This document shows positions 41,301 to 56,300 of a stretch of 64,000 bases of DNA, in pieces. The stretch lies in the NCBI GenBank assembly GCA_922989275.2, contig OV277861.1, positions 28,240,479-28,304,478 of the forward strand. The letters run 5' to 3'. Source of the stretch: Gari tellinella (taxonomy: Eukaryota > Mollusca > Bivalvia > Cardiida > Psammobiidae). Every line of letters starts with the position of its first letter. The first letter of the stretch is position 1. The position numbers were made by a program, and so were the translations under genes. The notes under the pieces were generated by a model. That model did no database searches. It saw only the letters and a program-made list of their open reading frames with translations, and was not told the origin of the DNA.

Positions 41301-44300
41301 CGGCATTATCTGACTGTATGTTTGAAGAAACTTAAAATTGTTTTCGGCTTTTTCTTCACGGGAGACGCCATTTTTAAATTTCCTGCGCTTGACGACAGAC
41401 ACGCTTAATAATATGACTGGTTTATCCATTGCCGTGTCGCGTACTATTTATTTCAGTAATAATTATAGAACCAGTCGAGTAAATTTGATGCAGGCACCGT
41501 GAAAATCGCTAACTCGTGAGAATTTCACGCCCAGTCAATATTCGGCCCCAAACATTTCGACCGCGACAATTGTCGCCCCGGAACGAAAATAAAAGCGACA
41601 ATCGTAATTTTTTAGAAACAATGTCGCAGATACGCGGCCTCGGCAGAACACTGCCATAGAGATTAATACCTACGAGTAGTTTTATTATTTTACAAGGATA
41701 CTGTATTGATAATGTGTCATACATGGTCCCTGGTTATAGTAAAGTGTTGAGAGTATATATGCCTACTATGATAGATACTTAAAGCCATTTTCACAGAATA
41801 AAACCAAAGCAATTCTGTCCAATTCTGTTTCGACACCTGTTTCAAAATTAATATAGATCTTTACGAGTATGTGGGTCTATGAATACAATCCAATGCTTCA
41901 CTTCCTTGTGACAATATCATATTGTAAAGGGGGTGGTGGACTGATCCCTTAACTTAACAAACAAGAGCCCCATGGGGCATATTTCGCTCACCTGAGAATA
42001 GCTGACAAAATGGAGATAATTACATGTATTTATGTCTGGCCATATTAGTTTCAGAGAAGAAGACGTTTGAAAATTTCACTATATAACTCTATGTAAAACT
42101 GTGACCCCCGGGGCATGGCCAATTTTAACCCTAGGGGCATAATTTGAACAAACTTGACAGAGGACCTGTAGATGATGCTATGTGCCAAATATCTAAGCTC
42201 TGGCCCTTGTAGTTTTTGACGAGAAGATTTTTTAAGTTTTTATTGAAAAAATCTATTTTTAGCTCCTTTGACCTAGATATGCAACAGACTGGAACCATTT
42301 GAACAAAATAGGTAAAGGATATTCAGAAGTGTGACCATACCAAATATCAAAGCTCTGGCCATATTAGTGTCGGAGAAGAAGACGTTTCAAAATTTCACTA
42401 TATAACTCTATGAAAACTGTGACCCCCAGGGCGGAGCCAATTTTGACCCCAGGGGCATAATTTGAACAAAGGTGATAGAGGACCTATAGGTGATGCTATG
42501 TGCCAAATATCTAAGCTCTGGCCCTTGTAGTTTTTTACAAGAAGATTTTTTAAGTTTTCAGTGAAAAAAAGTCTATTTTTAGCTCCTGTGACCTAAATAT
42601 GCAACCGACCAGAACCATTTGAACAAAATAGGTAAAGGACATCTAGAGGTGTCACCATGCCAAATATCAAAGCTCTGGCCATGTTAGTTTCAGAGGAGAA
42701 GACGTTTGAAAATTTCACTATATAACTCTATGTAAAACTGTGACCCCGGGACGGGGCCAATTTTGACCCCAGGGGCATAATTTGAACAAACTTGATAAAG
42801 GACCTATAGATGATGCTATGTGCTAAATATCTAAGCTCTGGCCCTTGTAGTTTCAGACAAGAAGATTTTTTAAGATTTCCTTATTTTTTTTACTTTGGTT
42901 GCCATGGCCACCAGAGTTCAACATTGTTTTTAATTCTTTGAACAAATTTGAAAGAGCTTGACCCAAGGAACATTCCTGTAAAGTTTGGTTGAAATCTGTC
43001 AAGCGGTATAGGAGATGTCATTTATAGCAATTGTTAACGACGACGGACACGGCCATCCCAATAGCTCACTTTTGGCTCAGGTGAGCTAAAAATTGGCATA
43101 GGTTACTCTATATATTAGAACAATTATTAAAATTATTATAACTATAATGCCAAATGTGTACAGGCCATTTTCAAAATATTTGACATTTAAAGGCATGAAG
43201 TGTGAAAGGGTGGGGATAGGCATTTCATTTATCTTAATGAAAATAGCTCCCCCTTTCAGCTCGATAAGATTTATTCATAAAGTAAAGCACTCACCTGTTC
43301 ATGTCCCATAAATTACATTGATATAGCTGCTACTCAACACATGGGGCTATGATTATAATTCAAAGCTCCCCTTCCTTATGACATTATTGTGATGGGGAAG
43401 GGGGCAGACACCATTGCCCCTCTTCCCAAAATATGTTGACATGGGTTACCCTATATACTAAATGCAAAAAGATTTCTTTATTATTATGTGTGCAGACCAT
43501 TCTAAAGTTTGGAATACTTAATAATGGCATGAAGTTTGAGAGGGGTGGGGATATGTATTTCATTTATCCTAATGAAAATACCTCCCCTTTCTGCTCGAAG
43601 TTTATTAAATAAAGCACCAATCTCTGTGTCAAGTCTGTGTATTTAATTATACACGAGTTCTTGATAAATTAGTTCTAACTAGATCTATAGATTTTTATTA
43701 AATCCATGCAAAGTTCTTCCTATTGCTGGTCAAAATCAACAGACTGATTATTTTGTCTGGGGGTTGGGGTCTTCTTCTCCAAAAGTTGCATTGTTTAGAT
43801 CATGTAGATTGATCGCGCCGCTACCATATAAAGTATAGGTGGGCCGTTTTGATCCGGGGTCGTTTTGACCCGAGGGCGTTACGATCTGGTACAGACGTCA
43901 AGACTCGCTTGCCGTTGGTCTTAACGAAACAAGAGGGCCATGGCCCTTAATTCGCTCACCTGAGGTCATTGTGCCTTAGCTTAATAGGCAAGACAACATT
44001 TTAATATAGCTCTAAATGGAATTATCTTCCAGACAAAAAAAACCATGACAAATTGGAATAACTTAAAAAAAATATTGTTGGCAGAGTTATGGCCCTTATC
44101 CATGACACTTCTTCTTATCAAGCTACATGTATTTCCATATGATTATTTATTGCGCACTCTGCTTTACTTTCAACCTGCTTTAAGTTATCATCTACTAAGA
44201 TATAGATACTATTTCTTATATCTTACATGTTTATGACTATATAAAGTGGAATTATTTTCTTTAGAGGAGGAATAAATTAAAGGCGTCAAAAGGCATATGT

Positions 44301-47300
44301 ATGGGGTAATGGGTTAACATCAGTAGAACTGGAGTTATCTCAAAGACAAGAAAATATGACACTGGGAAATATCTCAAAAATGACATTGACCTTTGTAGGA
44401 CATGACCCAAGTTATAAAGTTTCTAACTTTAACAAAGTTATGGCTAAGATTAAAGTTGTGGACTGACAGACAAACAAATGGTCCAAAAAGACAAAAAAGC
44501 AGACAGACAAAACAATATGCCCCCAACTGCAGGGCATAAAAATATAGCAGACACCACCATATGCAACCTCATCAGCTGACCAGCTGACCTGAGTTCAGTT
44601 ATGTAACTCTGCCAGTAGGAAATTTGGCTAAGGTCTAACTCTTATAATGCTGAATTGCTGTCTGCTATACATATTTTGAATGTGAATTATGACCTAGATA
44701 TTTAACCGACCAGAACCATTTGAACAAACTAGGTAAAGGACATTTAGAAGTGTCACCATGCTAAATATCAAAGCTCTGGCCATATCAGTTTCAGTGCAGA
44801 AGACGTTTGAAATTTTCTCTATATAACTCTATGTAAAACTGTGACCGCCGGGGCGGGGCCAATTTTGACCCCAGGGGCATAATTTGAACAAACTTGATAG
44901 AGGACCTGTAGATAATGTTATGTGCCAAATATCTAAGCTCTGGCCCTTGTAGTTTCAGACAAGAAGATTTTTTAAGATTTCCTTATTTTTTCACTTTGGT
45001 TGCCATAGCAACCAGTTCTATATTGTTTTCAATTCTTTGAACAAATTTGAAAGAGCTTGACCCAAGGAACATTCCTGTAAAGTTTGGTTGAAATCTGTTC
45101 AGCCGTTTAGGAGAAGATGTCATTTGAAGCAATTGTTAACGACGACGGACACAGGGCCATCCCAATAGCTCACCTTGAGCCTTTGGCTCAGGTGAGCTAA
45201 AAAAAATCAATATCGTAATCAAACCCCTTTTAAATTTGCTAACCTTGTTATTTTAGGAAGCTGTCATATTATTTACAATCTATTAACATCGTTCAAACAT
45301 CAAAACAGAAAAATATTTTGGTCTCGAAAAGCGGTGTTGTCGCGAAGACTGGTTTCCGAGTTTTCAATATTGTAAGTGCACGCGCAGCCATTAATGCGGT
45401 AACCAGTTAAATTAATGTGGAACACTCGGACTTTTCCGTTACCATTTATGTACGCCTGATTTCCGGGTATGACTAAAACACGTCCGCAGACGCGACCGAC
45501 TTTCAGACCTCACCCCCCTTTTAGTCGTCCCAGTTTCTCAACGAAACTAGACGAATCTCAGAAATGGTCTCTGCGGCAATCCCATCCGCGGAAAAATCAG
45601 GCATGCCATTCACAGTCACGCATTAAAAAAACAAGAGCCGTATACGGCCCTAAATCGCTCACCTGGGACCGTTGATGTAAATGTAACATATCTTGGAAAG
45701 CTGAGAAATTATGACAATATGATTGTGCAAATTTCTGATTGGATGATGCTGAGTGCAAAATAGCTAAGCTTAGGGTACTGTAGTTTAAGAGAAGATTTTT
45801 TGAGTTGGTTTTTTTTATACAGTATAACCTCCGTTATCCGACACACCATGGTTCCATGTTTGTAAGTCGGTTAAGAGAGGTTGTCGGTTAACGGAATTAG
45901 GCCTAAGTTAACAAGTTTACACCCCAAAAGATTGTCGCTGCGAGGCGAATTTCTCGATGCCGACTGACTTATTAAATATGCTTGCATGACTGCAGCATAA
46001 TCCTTGTCAGGTTATTCCAGTTTGAAATAGGAGTCCCCTGCGCCGGATCTACACGGTTTTCCATTGTTCTTTCTACAGTAGGTATAAACGTGTTTACATT
46101 GTCAGTGTACAATCAGAAGTAAACACGCATACATGTAGATATTGAGGGATCGACTAAAACACCGGAATATTCGTATTTACATTTTATACACAAAAGTGCA
46201 TTCTTCTCTCGTTATGCCGAAGTAGCGGGAAAATAACAAAAACTTCAAATTGCTAGAAAGTTTTAATTTGCTCTCAATATAACTTGAGCATACATTTTTA
46301 CGCCTGCGATTATTACTATAGACTCAACCTATGCGGAGGGCGCATTATATATATATTTCTTACTTCTAATGTTGACAACATGACGGTGATGACGATTGAC
46401 AGATACTTGTCCAATTTGAACACGAAATAATGGTAAGCTATTGTTGGGTAGGATTGATGAGTTGGTCACCATGAATGGGTTGCTTACACGTGTTGGCTGA
46501 AGTTATCTTGTCAACCCTCACATTATTCACTCATTGTTTAAACAATACATGTTGTCTTACACGGCCAACCGAGCAATATGTGTCATTATCACCTGCGCAT
46601 GATAATCGCGTATAGTCGGTCAATGATCAAAGGTCAGCATACCGTCGGATAACGGGGTGTGAAAAACCTCTAATTTGCCTTTTTTGGTCCGTCAAGGTAT
46701 GTCGGATAACGGTTAACAGAGGATCCGATCAAGAGAGAGTTAGGTTACATAAGATATATAGGGAAACTGCCGGGACCAAACAGCAGGGTCGGATAACAGA
46801 GGTTTCCGGTCAAGAGAGGTGTCGATCGACAGAGGTTATACTGTATCTATTTTTAGCTCCTGTGACCTAGATATGCAACGGACCAGAATTAGTAAATAAG
46901 TAAAATTAGTAAAGTACCTCTAGAAGTTAAACCATGCCAAATAGCAAAGCTCTAGCTATATTAATTTCAAAGAAGAAGAGGTTTAAAGATTTCACTATAT
47001 AACTCTATGTAAATTTGTGACCCCCGGGGCGGGGTCATTTTTGACCCCAGGGACATAATTTGAACAATCTCGATAGAGGACCTGAAGATGATGCTTTGTG
47101 CAAAATATCTAAGCTCAGGGTAGAGAAGAAGATTTTTTAAGATTTTATTGAAACAAGAGGCCCAGGCGAGCCTAAATATTGCTCACCTGGAAAAACCAAC
47201 ACAAAGGTCACATGACCCCGTGGGCGGGATCATTTTTTATCCCAGGGACATATTTTGAATAATCTTGAAAGAAAACCTAAAGAAGATGCTTTGTGCCAAA

Positions 47301-50300
47301 TATCTAAGCACAGGGCACTGTGGTTTCAGACAAGAAGATTTTTTAAGTTTTCATTGAGCTCCGGTGACCTAGATATGCAACGGACCGGAACCATATTTAC
47401 AACAGGGCTCCAGATAAGCCCGCGTACTCAGTGAAATACGCGAACGTTTCGACCGTGTACGCGTTAATTTCAAAAAATTGAAGTACTGTGTACGCGAGAA
47501 ATTCTCAGGGACGTGTGTATCAATTCAAAAGCCGAGTTTTTGTCATACCTAGATTTGAAATAGTTAACCCCGACATAGTCAAATTTTATTGATTTGCGGT
47601 CTCGTAGCTTCGTTTTATCGTATGGTAATTTTTACTTGCGCACCGTTAGCAAAGGGAGGTTACTGCGCACTGGCATATACATCTATATCTTCATCGATAT
47701 AATTACGGACGATAAAATCCAAGTTCTCCGAAAGGTGTTTTGGTTGAAATGTCAATCTTAGCATGGAAGAATCTACATCTACATCGTACTTTGACGTAGT
47801 CAATCGTGTCAGAGAAACGATAGAAAGTTGGAAACAGTCGGTTGTCAGCTATCTGATTGAAAAGAAACTTACACCTAAAGAAACTTGTGGTAGTTTGTTG
47901 AACGATATAAATTCGAACGTTGTTTCATGGGTGGAGAAAAAACCCGCATAAGCGGCTAAAATGTTAGATTCTTGAAAATCGTAATTTACATACATCGTAA
48001 CATGTATCTTCTACTTCTTCTTTATTACTCCCTACTGTCAATTTCTGACAATGACAGGGAGGTCGGGGACAGTGTAACAAAGGTAAAACATAATGAAAAA
48101 CAATGCTGATAAGAGCTAAAAGATCAATTATAAACAGAGGTTAAAAAAGTTTAAAAACAACTAATGCAGTTAGGGGTTGTGAGATCTGAGGCTTAGTGCT
48201 GTGTGGTAGTTTATTCCAAAGTCTGATGGTACGTGGAAAGAATGAGTTTGAGTGATACTGTGTCCTAGTAGAGAAATGTATGACTGACAAAGTTGATATT
48301 TCTGGATGGATGGAGATGTTTATGGTCTACAACTATTAGGTTATTTAAAATTGTGTATAGCATTATTACTGAGGCATTATTTCTCCTTTCTTCTAAATTT
48401 GGTTATTTGACCCGCGATATGCCGATGAATTGAAAATCCATGTGTACTGATTAAAAAATCTGGGGACTGATTGTTTTCAAAATTGATCAGTACTGTACTG
48501 ATTAGAAGAAAAATTATCTGGAGCCCTGTACAATATTGATTAAGGGCTTCTAGAAGTGTCATCATACCAAATATCAAAACTCTGGAAATATTAGTTTCAG
48601 AGATAAAGATGTATAAAGATTTCACTATATATAACTTTATGTAAAATTACGTACCCCGGGGCAGGATAATTTTTGACCCCAGGGACATAATTTTAACAAT
48701 CTTGGTAGAGGACCTGAAGAAGATGCTTTGTGCCAAATATCTGAGCTATAGGTATACTGTGGTTTCAGACAAAAAGATTTAAGTTTTCATTGGAAAAATC
48801 TATTTTTAGCTCTGTTGACCTAGATATGCAACGGACGGGAACTATATTTACAATATAGGTTAAGGGCTTCTAGAAGTGTCCATATGCAAAATATCAAAGC
48901 TCTGGCCAAATTAGTTTCAGAGAAAATGATGTTTGAAGATTTCACTATATAACTCTATGTAAAATTGCATATCTTGATAGAGGACCGGAAGACGATGCTT
49001 TGTGCCATATATTATATCTTAGCTCAGGGTACAGTGGTTTCAGACAAGAAGATTTTTTAAGTATTCATTGAAAAAATCTATTTTTAGCTCCTGTGACCTA
49101 GATATGCAACGGACCGGAACTATATTTACAATATATGTTAAGGGCTTCTTAAAAGGTCTACATACAAAATATCAAAGCTCTGGCAATATTAGTTTCAGAG
49201 AAGAAGAGGTTTGAAGATTTCACTATATAACTCTATGTAAAATCACGACCCCCGGGCGGGGTCATTCTTGACCCTAGGGACATAATTTGAACATTCTTGA
49301 TAGAGGACCTGAAGACGATGCTTTGTGCCAAATATCTAAGCTCAGGGTACTGTGGTTTCAGACAAGAAGATTTTTAAGTTTTCATTGAAAAAATCTATTT
49401 TTAGCTCCTGTGACCTAGATATGCAACGGACCGGAAATATTTGAACAACTTTGAAAGAGGACAATACAAGGATCATTCCTGCCAAGTTTGGTAAAAATCC
49501 ATCAAGTGGTTTCAGGAGATGTTGTTCAAAGAAATTGTTGACGACGAACGACGCACGATCAAAATAGCTCACCTTGGCACTATGTGCCAGGTGAGCTAAA
49601 AATCTATTTTTAGCTCCTGTGACCTAGATATTCAACGGATCGGAAATATTTAAACAACTTTCAAAGAGGTCTATATAAGGATCAATCCTGCCAAGTTTGG
49701 TTAAAATCCATCCAGCAGTTTAGGAGATGTCGTTTTAAAGAAATTGTTGACGCCGGACGAAGACGGACACAGGACGATCAAAATAGCTCACAAAGTGCCA
49801 GGTGAGCTAAAAAAGCAGTGACCTGGAAACCCACGCGCCATGCGCCATAGTCACATAAAAATAAAAAATGTCACATAGAATTTCCAACTGGTGCGCCCAG
49901 CGTCTCGCCGATTTTATCTTACCATAATTTTCAAATGCAAAATGTCCTGTATGCTAGATGGCTTGATTCTATCGTTTAACAACTAATTCGTTTTTCTGGA
50001 GGATTTAATCGTCTTTTTTCAATAGAAATTAGCTGCACTTTGTGGAATTAAACATCGAAATTTACCTTAAACAAATCGAAACTTCTTGCCAATTCCGACA
50101 TTTTTTTGTGCGAAAATAGCAAAGTATTCCGATTTCATTCCCAAACACAACAGCTTGGACGCGTATAACTCGTGAACATTTTATATGAATGTAGATCGAC
50201 AGTTAATTTCTTGAATTGATTTTCCAGCGATACATTATGAAAAAACCCATTAGAAAATAAAGAGATATGCCGAAATTGCGAAGCAGAATTTCTATGCACA

Positions 50301-53300
50301 TTTCAATAGGCCCTATATGTTGCGAACACCCGTGTTTTGGCATATGTGTATTACCGTTACGTGTGTTACAAGTAAAAAGGATGGTTCTTAGGCGTCTTTT
50401 TTTTTTGTCGGTTTTACAAAGTATTATGTCTTTTTCATCTTTGTAAGACTGTTTTCAATAGGAGATATTGACAAATAAAACGGCATTAAAAATAGCGCTG
50501 TCATATTTTGAAATTGACTCGAAACAAAATGGCGCCTCGACAAAATCGAGGACACTAAACGTGGACATTTCTGGAAAGATTTACGATTGAGAGATACAAC
50601 AAAGTCAAAAGAAAAACCAACACACGCCGGGATTGAATTCTTTCTTCATAAGACGCGATTCTGAATATGAATTATACAGTTAATAGACTGAGAAAACGAT
50701 TCTAAATTGGACACATGTCTATCAGATACAACGGATTTGAAGGAAAGTTTGAACTTTTTCGTCGAACCTGTTACTAAATAAAATAGCTGAAAACACCAGA
50801 CCGACGGATATTTCAGGTGATTGATTAGATGTTTTATAGAATTTGATCATTTGGAGATGAATAGTCAACAAGTTATGTAAGTATTTGTCATAATTAATAG
50901 CAATCGACCCAACTCTGTCTGCTACAACAGTATGGGCTACACCCGCGATACGCCCTCTAGACTTAATTTAACAAACTAGAACGAATACAAATGCACAGGG
51001 TTGTGCACTTTGTATCATATGATTATCTATTTTTCAATCAGATATGCCACACACCTTTAGTTCAGAAATAGTATACCTGTTTAAGTTCTTACTTACGAAT
51101 AAAGGTATGTAAAAAACATTGATTTTTATTGAAATCTAAGCATTTTAAAAATTGGCCCATAAAATTTCAAAATGTCACATAGATTTTTGAAATGTCACAT
51201 AAAAAATTATAGATGATGGGCCATAGTCACATAGAAAAAAATTCTTTCCAGGTCACTGAAAAAGTACTATCAACAATTTTTCAAAATACATTGGAGAGAT
51301 TAAATGACAAATATCCTTTGTTAACACCCTTATTGCATTATTATTTAATGAGAATGCTTAGCCATTGTTTATAAAGTCTCCTCCAAACATAAGCTTGTCT
51401 TGTACATTGTACATGCTAGCTAAAAAGGGACTATCAAATATAGGTACCTTCGTCTTCTCCAATATGGCTTTATAACTTTGGAATGTTTCATTTATCAAGT
51501 CCTTAGCATTATCGCTCTGGCTCTGCAACTCAGTGAGGGAGCTCATCAAGGAAGAATTGACCTCTTCACAACTGTCTACTTTATTCTTGCAATCCGTTAT
51601 AAGATTGCTCATATACTCCCTCTCTGATTCTTCCAGGTCTCGAACCCGTTCAGGCTGATGTTGTGGTGGCTTGTGATCACTCACTATGCAGTCATTGCAT
51701 ATGGGCACCTGTTCATTGAATAAATAAAATGAAATGTTTCAGATTATGTACATAAGTAATCATATAAAATCGTTCAATATGATGCATCATTCAATCAATG
51801 AATGCATTTATTATGCCCCAAGTGACATACTTGATAAAAGGAGTTGGATAAAGCTAGACTAGTTTCTGACTGGGAACAGACCAGCGTTGGATATTGAATC
51901 CTGCATCTTTAACAAAACCCCTGCTTGATTCTATAAACTTTCTTCCTTCATCATGGCAAGATAACTAGATAACTCGATAATACAGATTTCAAAGAAGTTG
52001 AAGGAACAACCTAAAATTCTGCAATGGTAACTCACCGAAAAGCAGCCGTGAGTCCTGCTTCAGAGAAGAAAGATCAGACAAAACATCACTACAAGTCATA
52101 CAAAATCATTTACTCACTTCGCATGTTTTACAGTAATTCTTCAAATTTTCTGAAGGATGGCTCTGGCAGAATATAGGCCTGTGTACAGCTGAAGGCTCTC
52201 CCTTTTTCATGTCTTCAAAGGAAATGACCTGTAAAAGACAGTTCAACACTTGATTCTCAAAGAAACAAATGGTAAATGAGCCAGTCAGAGCCACTATGTT
52301 GCAATGAATAATTCACTTTTCTTAACCCATTACCCCGTAAATACGCCTTTTAACGCATTTAATTTATTCCTCCACTTTAGGAAATTATTCCTTTTATAGA
52401 GTCATGAATATGTAATATGATAGATATTTGCTATTTTCTAACATTATGATAGCTTAAAACAGGCTGAAAGTAAAGCAGAATGTGCCTTAAGGCACATTCT
52501 GCTTTACTTTCAACCTGTTTTAAGTGGTCAGCTATCTTCAATACTAGAAACAGGCTATGGGGTAAAGGGTTTATAATTCACTTTTCTTATTGTCTGTAAA
52601 ATCTTTTCTCATTTGTTATTGATCACATGTGTTCTAAATTTTATATTGAAACATTTTACATAATGTCGAAATTGGAACGAAAATCCCAGGATGGGTATCG
52701 ATATTCAACTCTTATTTGACATGTAGTGGAGGAAAGATGCTGAGCAAATTTAAGCAGTCTGCTATGGATAACCTCATGGTGCCCCTGGCGCATGTGTACT
52801 GTGCATAAAGTGTGAAAATGTAAACAATCTGTGTTGCCGTCACACAAAAAGTTGGCAACCTATACTAATATTTGTGTACCATACGTTTTTTAGTTAATTG
52901 TTCAGAATGCGTATGACCAGTCGACTACTGCCAGAATTTTCTGTATGTCCCGACAAAATTTCAACCAGTGAATGTCTGCCAGACATGCCTTAATGTCGAG
53001 CCCTGCTGCTAATCATAGCATGGGCATTAAAACAAGAGCTGCATGCGGCCCTTAATCGCTCACCTGGTACCCATGATTAGATTAATATAAATGGACCAGT
53101 TATATAAATCATAAAGTTTTCACTTATTCACCCCCACCCACTGGTGGCCATGTTGTTTGATCTAGGAAGATAATTTGAAGAAAACTGGCAAAGGGTCACC
53201 CATGAATCATTATTTGTGTAAAATAATTCTTAAATTATACCAATAGTTTCAGAGAAAAAAAAATTGAAAGTTTTTCTATATAGAAATATAAGGAAAACCT

Positions 53301-56300
53301 GCCCCACCTACTGGCAGCCATGTTTTTTAAGATAACAAAATGATTTTTAGAAATCTGGAAGAGGGCCGGTCATCAATTGACCATTTGTGTAAAATTATTT
53401 TTAATTTGGACCAGTAGTCTCAGAGAAGAAGATTTTTAAAGTTTTTACTATAGACGATTCTATTTTAGATAATTAGACGGCCGCCATTATGAGTCACGTG
53501 ACCCAGCCGCCATTAATACGCTGCGGTTTAAGCAATCGGAGAGTGAATCAGTTAATACATATATAGTGACACAATCACTAGTAATATATCATCTTTCGAA
53601 ATTAAGTTCACTCTAGACACAGACATTTCTGATTCTTCAGTTAGAGACAATTATGCTAAGAATTTCAGTAATTTTTATGTCGACTGATATAATAAGAGTT
53701 TTGATTAAATTAATCATTTACAAAACAATGACCCCCGCCGCCTCCATCATTTTTCCTAAACGATGAAATGAAAACGACTGACCCAAATTGTAAAAAATTA
53801 TCAATTACATAGCCCTTTTCCCCGATATTGTCATAGATCTAGTTCTTTATTCAACATCTCCGGAATGTAGAGTTAAAATAATGTCTTTTAGTTTGGTATT
53901 TCTGACTGAGCTCCAAAGATGTTGTTTGTAAAGTACACATTCGTTTCAAAATCATTTCTCATCAATAAAGCGGTAGCCATAAATTTCATAAATTCAGGTC
54001 AATGTTGGCTCGGTAACAAACGTTACATCACTGCATGTAGGTCATTTAATTACCAACAGATATGCAATATTTCCGGTTGATTGGTTTACCCTTCGAGCAG
54101 GGGGTAGATTGCGTAAGACACCCGCAGTTTTATTACCCACTAGTAAAACACCGACATAATCATATCCCATGGAGCATAGATAAGACCCATATAGCTTTGT
54201 TGGTTAAAAGTAAAACACTGAAATACTTTTATAGAAAATATCACCATAGTATTTCAATTTAATCTGCACACAGTTTGGATCCAGATCAGACTCCAATAAC
54301 ATGGGCGTCTGATCTGGTTAAATACTGTGCTTGACACTTGTATAAGTGTTGCTTTCCTATTCACCGTTAGAGTGTTAATCGCCACATGAGTAACACGTGC
54401 AGTGTGAATCCAGATCAATCGGATGCAAAGTAATTGGAGTCTTGTCTGGATACAGACTTCAAATAACTTTTAAATGTTCATGATAATTATGATAAGCTAC
54501 CTATTAACCAAAAGAGTGCTGTTCACCACTTGTATATCATTCGACAGCATTGTGGATCTAGATCAAAAACCTAACCAACTTATTTAGCATATGATCTGAA
54601 TCTCCCATTTGTGCCTCAGAAAGGTTGCCCCCTGCCACATCTAGAATATTTTGTGCACATCTGTGTCTAATTAAGTAATTTAAGATTTCACACGACCCCT
54701 ATCAAGTTTGAAAGCCATCAGAGATGTATTTTAGCAAATCATATAGATCTAATTCTAATCAGTGATTAGGTTGATGATTTCTATTGTCACCTCTAACTTT
54801 CATTCATGTTTACATTCAACAGCAAAATTGTGGAGCTATTTTAATACTTTGCCTGCCACTTATATTTGCAAATAGCTTGGAACAAAATTCGACACCACGT
54901 AACGCGGCGTCTGATCTGGATCCAAACTGTTTGACACTTATATCCAGATTTTACTCCGTTCAAAAAAATATAAACTTATTTTTGATTTTTTGCAGACTAT
55001 ATATTTTAAGCAAACAACAACTCATAATGGTGTTTGCTTGAGTTAATACATGTATATAAAATTAAAACAATATTCAATAGATCATTAAACTTATAAAATA
55101 GGTCACCCCTGAATCTTCAAATGAGCATTTTCAGCCCCTGTTTGACAATATCTGGTTTGTTTTTTTGTTGTTGATGTTTTGGGGTTTTTATTTTGTGTTA
55201 TATTTTTATTCGCAAATATTGTTATCAGTGCAGACCTTGCACTGGTTCCTATATTCAGCTTGATTGTTGTTAACAACATGAAAGCAAAGCAGAATGCTTA
55301 TATAAGAGCTTAAAGCTGTACTTTCATTTTGCTTTAAAAAACAAGAGCCCCATGGGGCATATTCGCTCACCTGAGAATAATTGGAACAAGAGGGCCATGG
55401 CCCTAAATTCGCTCACCTGAGGACATTGAAGTTTGTACCTAAGTTGACTGGGCAAGACAACTTTTTAATATAACTATAAATGGAGTTATCTTCCAGACAA
55501 GAAAACATGACAAAAGTGAATTTTGTTGCCAAGCTTATGACCCTTATCCATGACACATCCTCTTATCAAGCTATTTCCATTTCCAATAAATGATAATTAT
55601 TTCACTAGCGTCAGCAGAACTGGAATTATTTTCCTGACAATAAAATATGACAAAGGGGAAAAACTAAATATTGCTGCCCTTGTGCATGGCATTTTCTCTC
55701 ATCAGTTTCTTTCCATACATAAAATTTCATTACAATAGCATCAGTAGAACTGAAGTTGTCTTCTTGACAAGAAAATATCACAAAGGGAAATAACTCAAAA
55801 AACAATGATGTCAGAGTTATGGCCTTTGCAAATGGCACTTCCTCTCATCAGGCTCTTTCCAAATAGGCAATTTCATTTTACCCATTACCCCATAGCATGT
55901 TTCTAGTTTTGAAAATAGGTGGCCACCTAAAGCAGGTTGAAAGTAAAGCAGCATGTGTCTTAACCCTTAGCCTGCCACTCACGACTATAGCTTTATATGC
56001 AAACAGCTTGGATCCGGATTAGACGCAGAGTAACTCAGTGTCTCATCCGGATCCAAGCTGTTTGACACTCGGACAACATTTTCAGCAATTTTGAGCAACT
56101 TTGAAGCACTTTGAAACTTGAAGCAGACGAGAAATATAGCAGATGACAATTTATTTGGCGGGCTAAGGGTTAATGCACACTTTGCTTTACTTTCGCATCT
56201 TACATTTCATGACTGTTTAAAGTGGAATTATTTTCTTAAGAAGAGGAATAAATCAAAGGCCTAAAAATGCACATTTATGGGGTAATGGGTTAACAAACGT

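Noticed and set aside
47763..47951. Possible small gene ([13 protein letters not shown]...)
   Set aside because: Lies inside a CAGGG-ended transposon, no recognised domain or intron borders; kept only as a possible gene stump.
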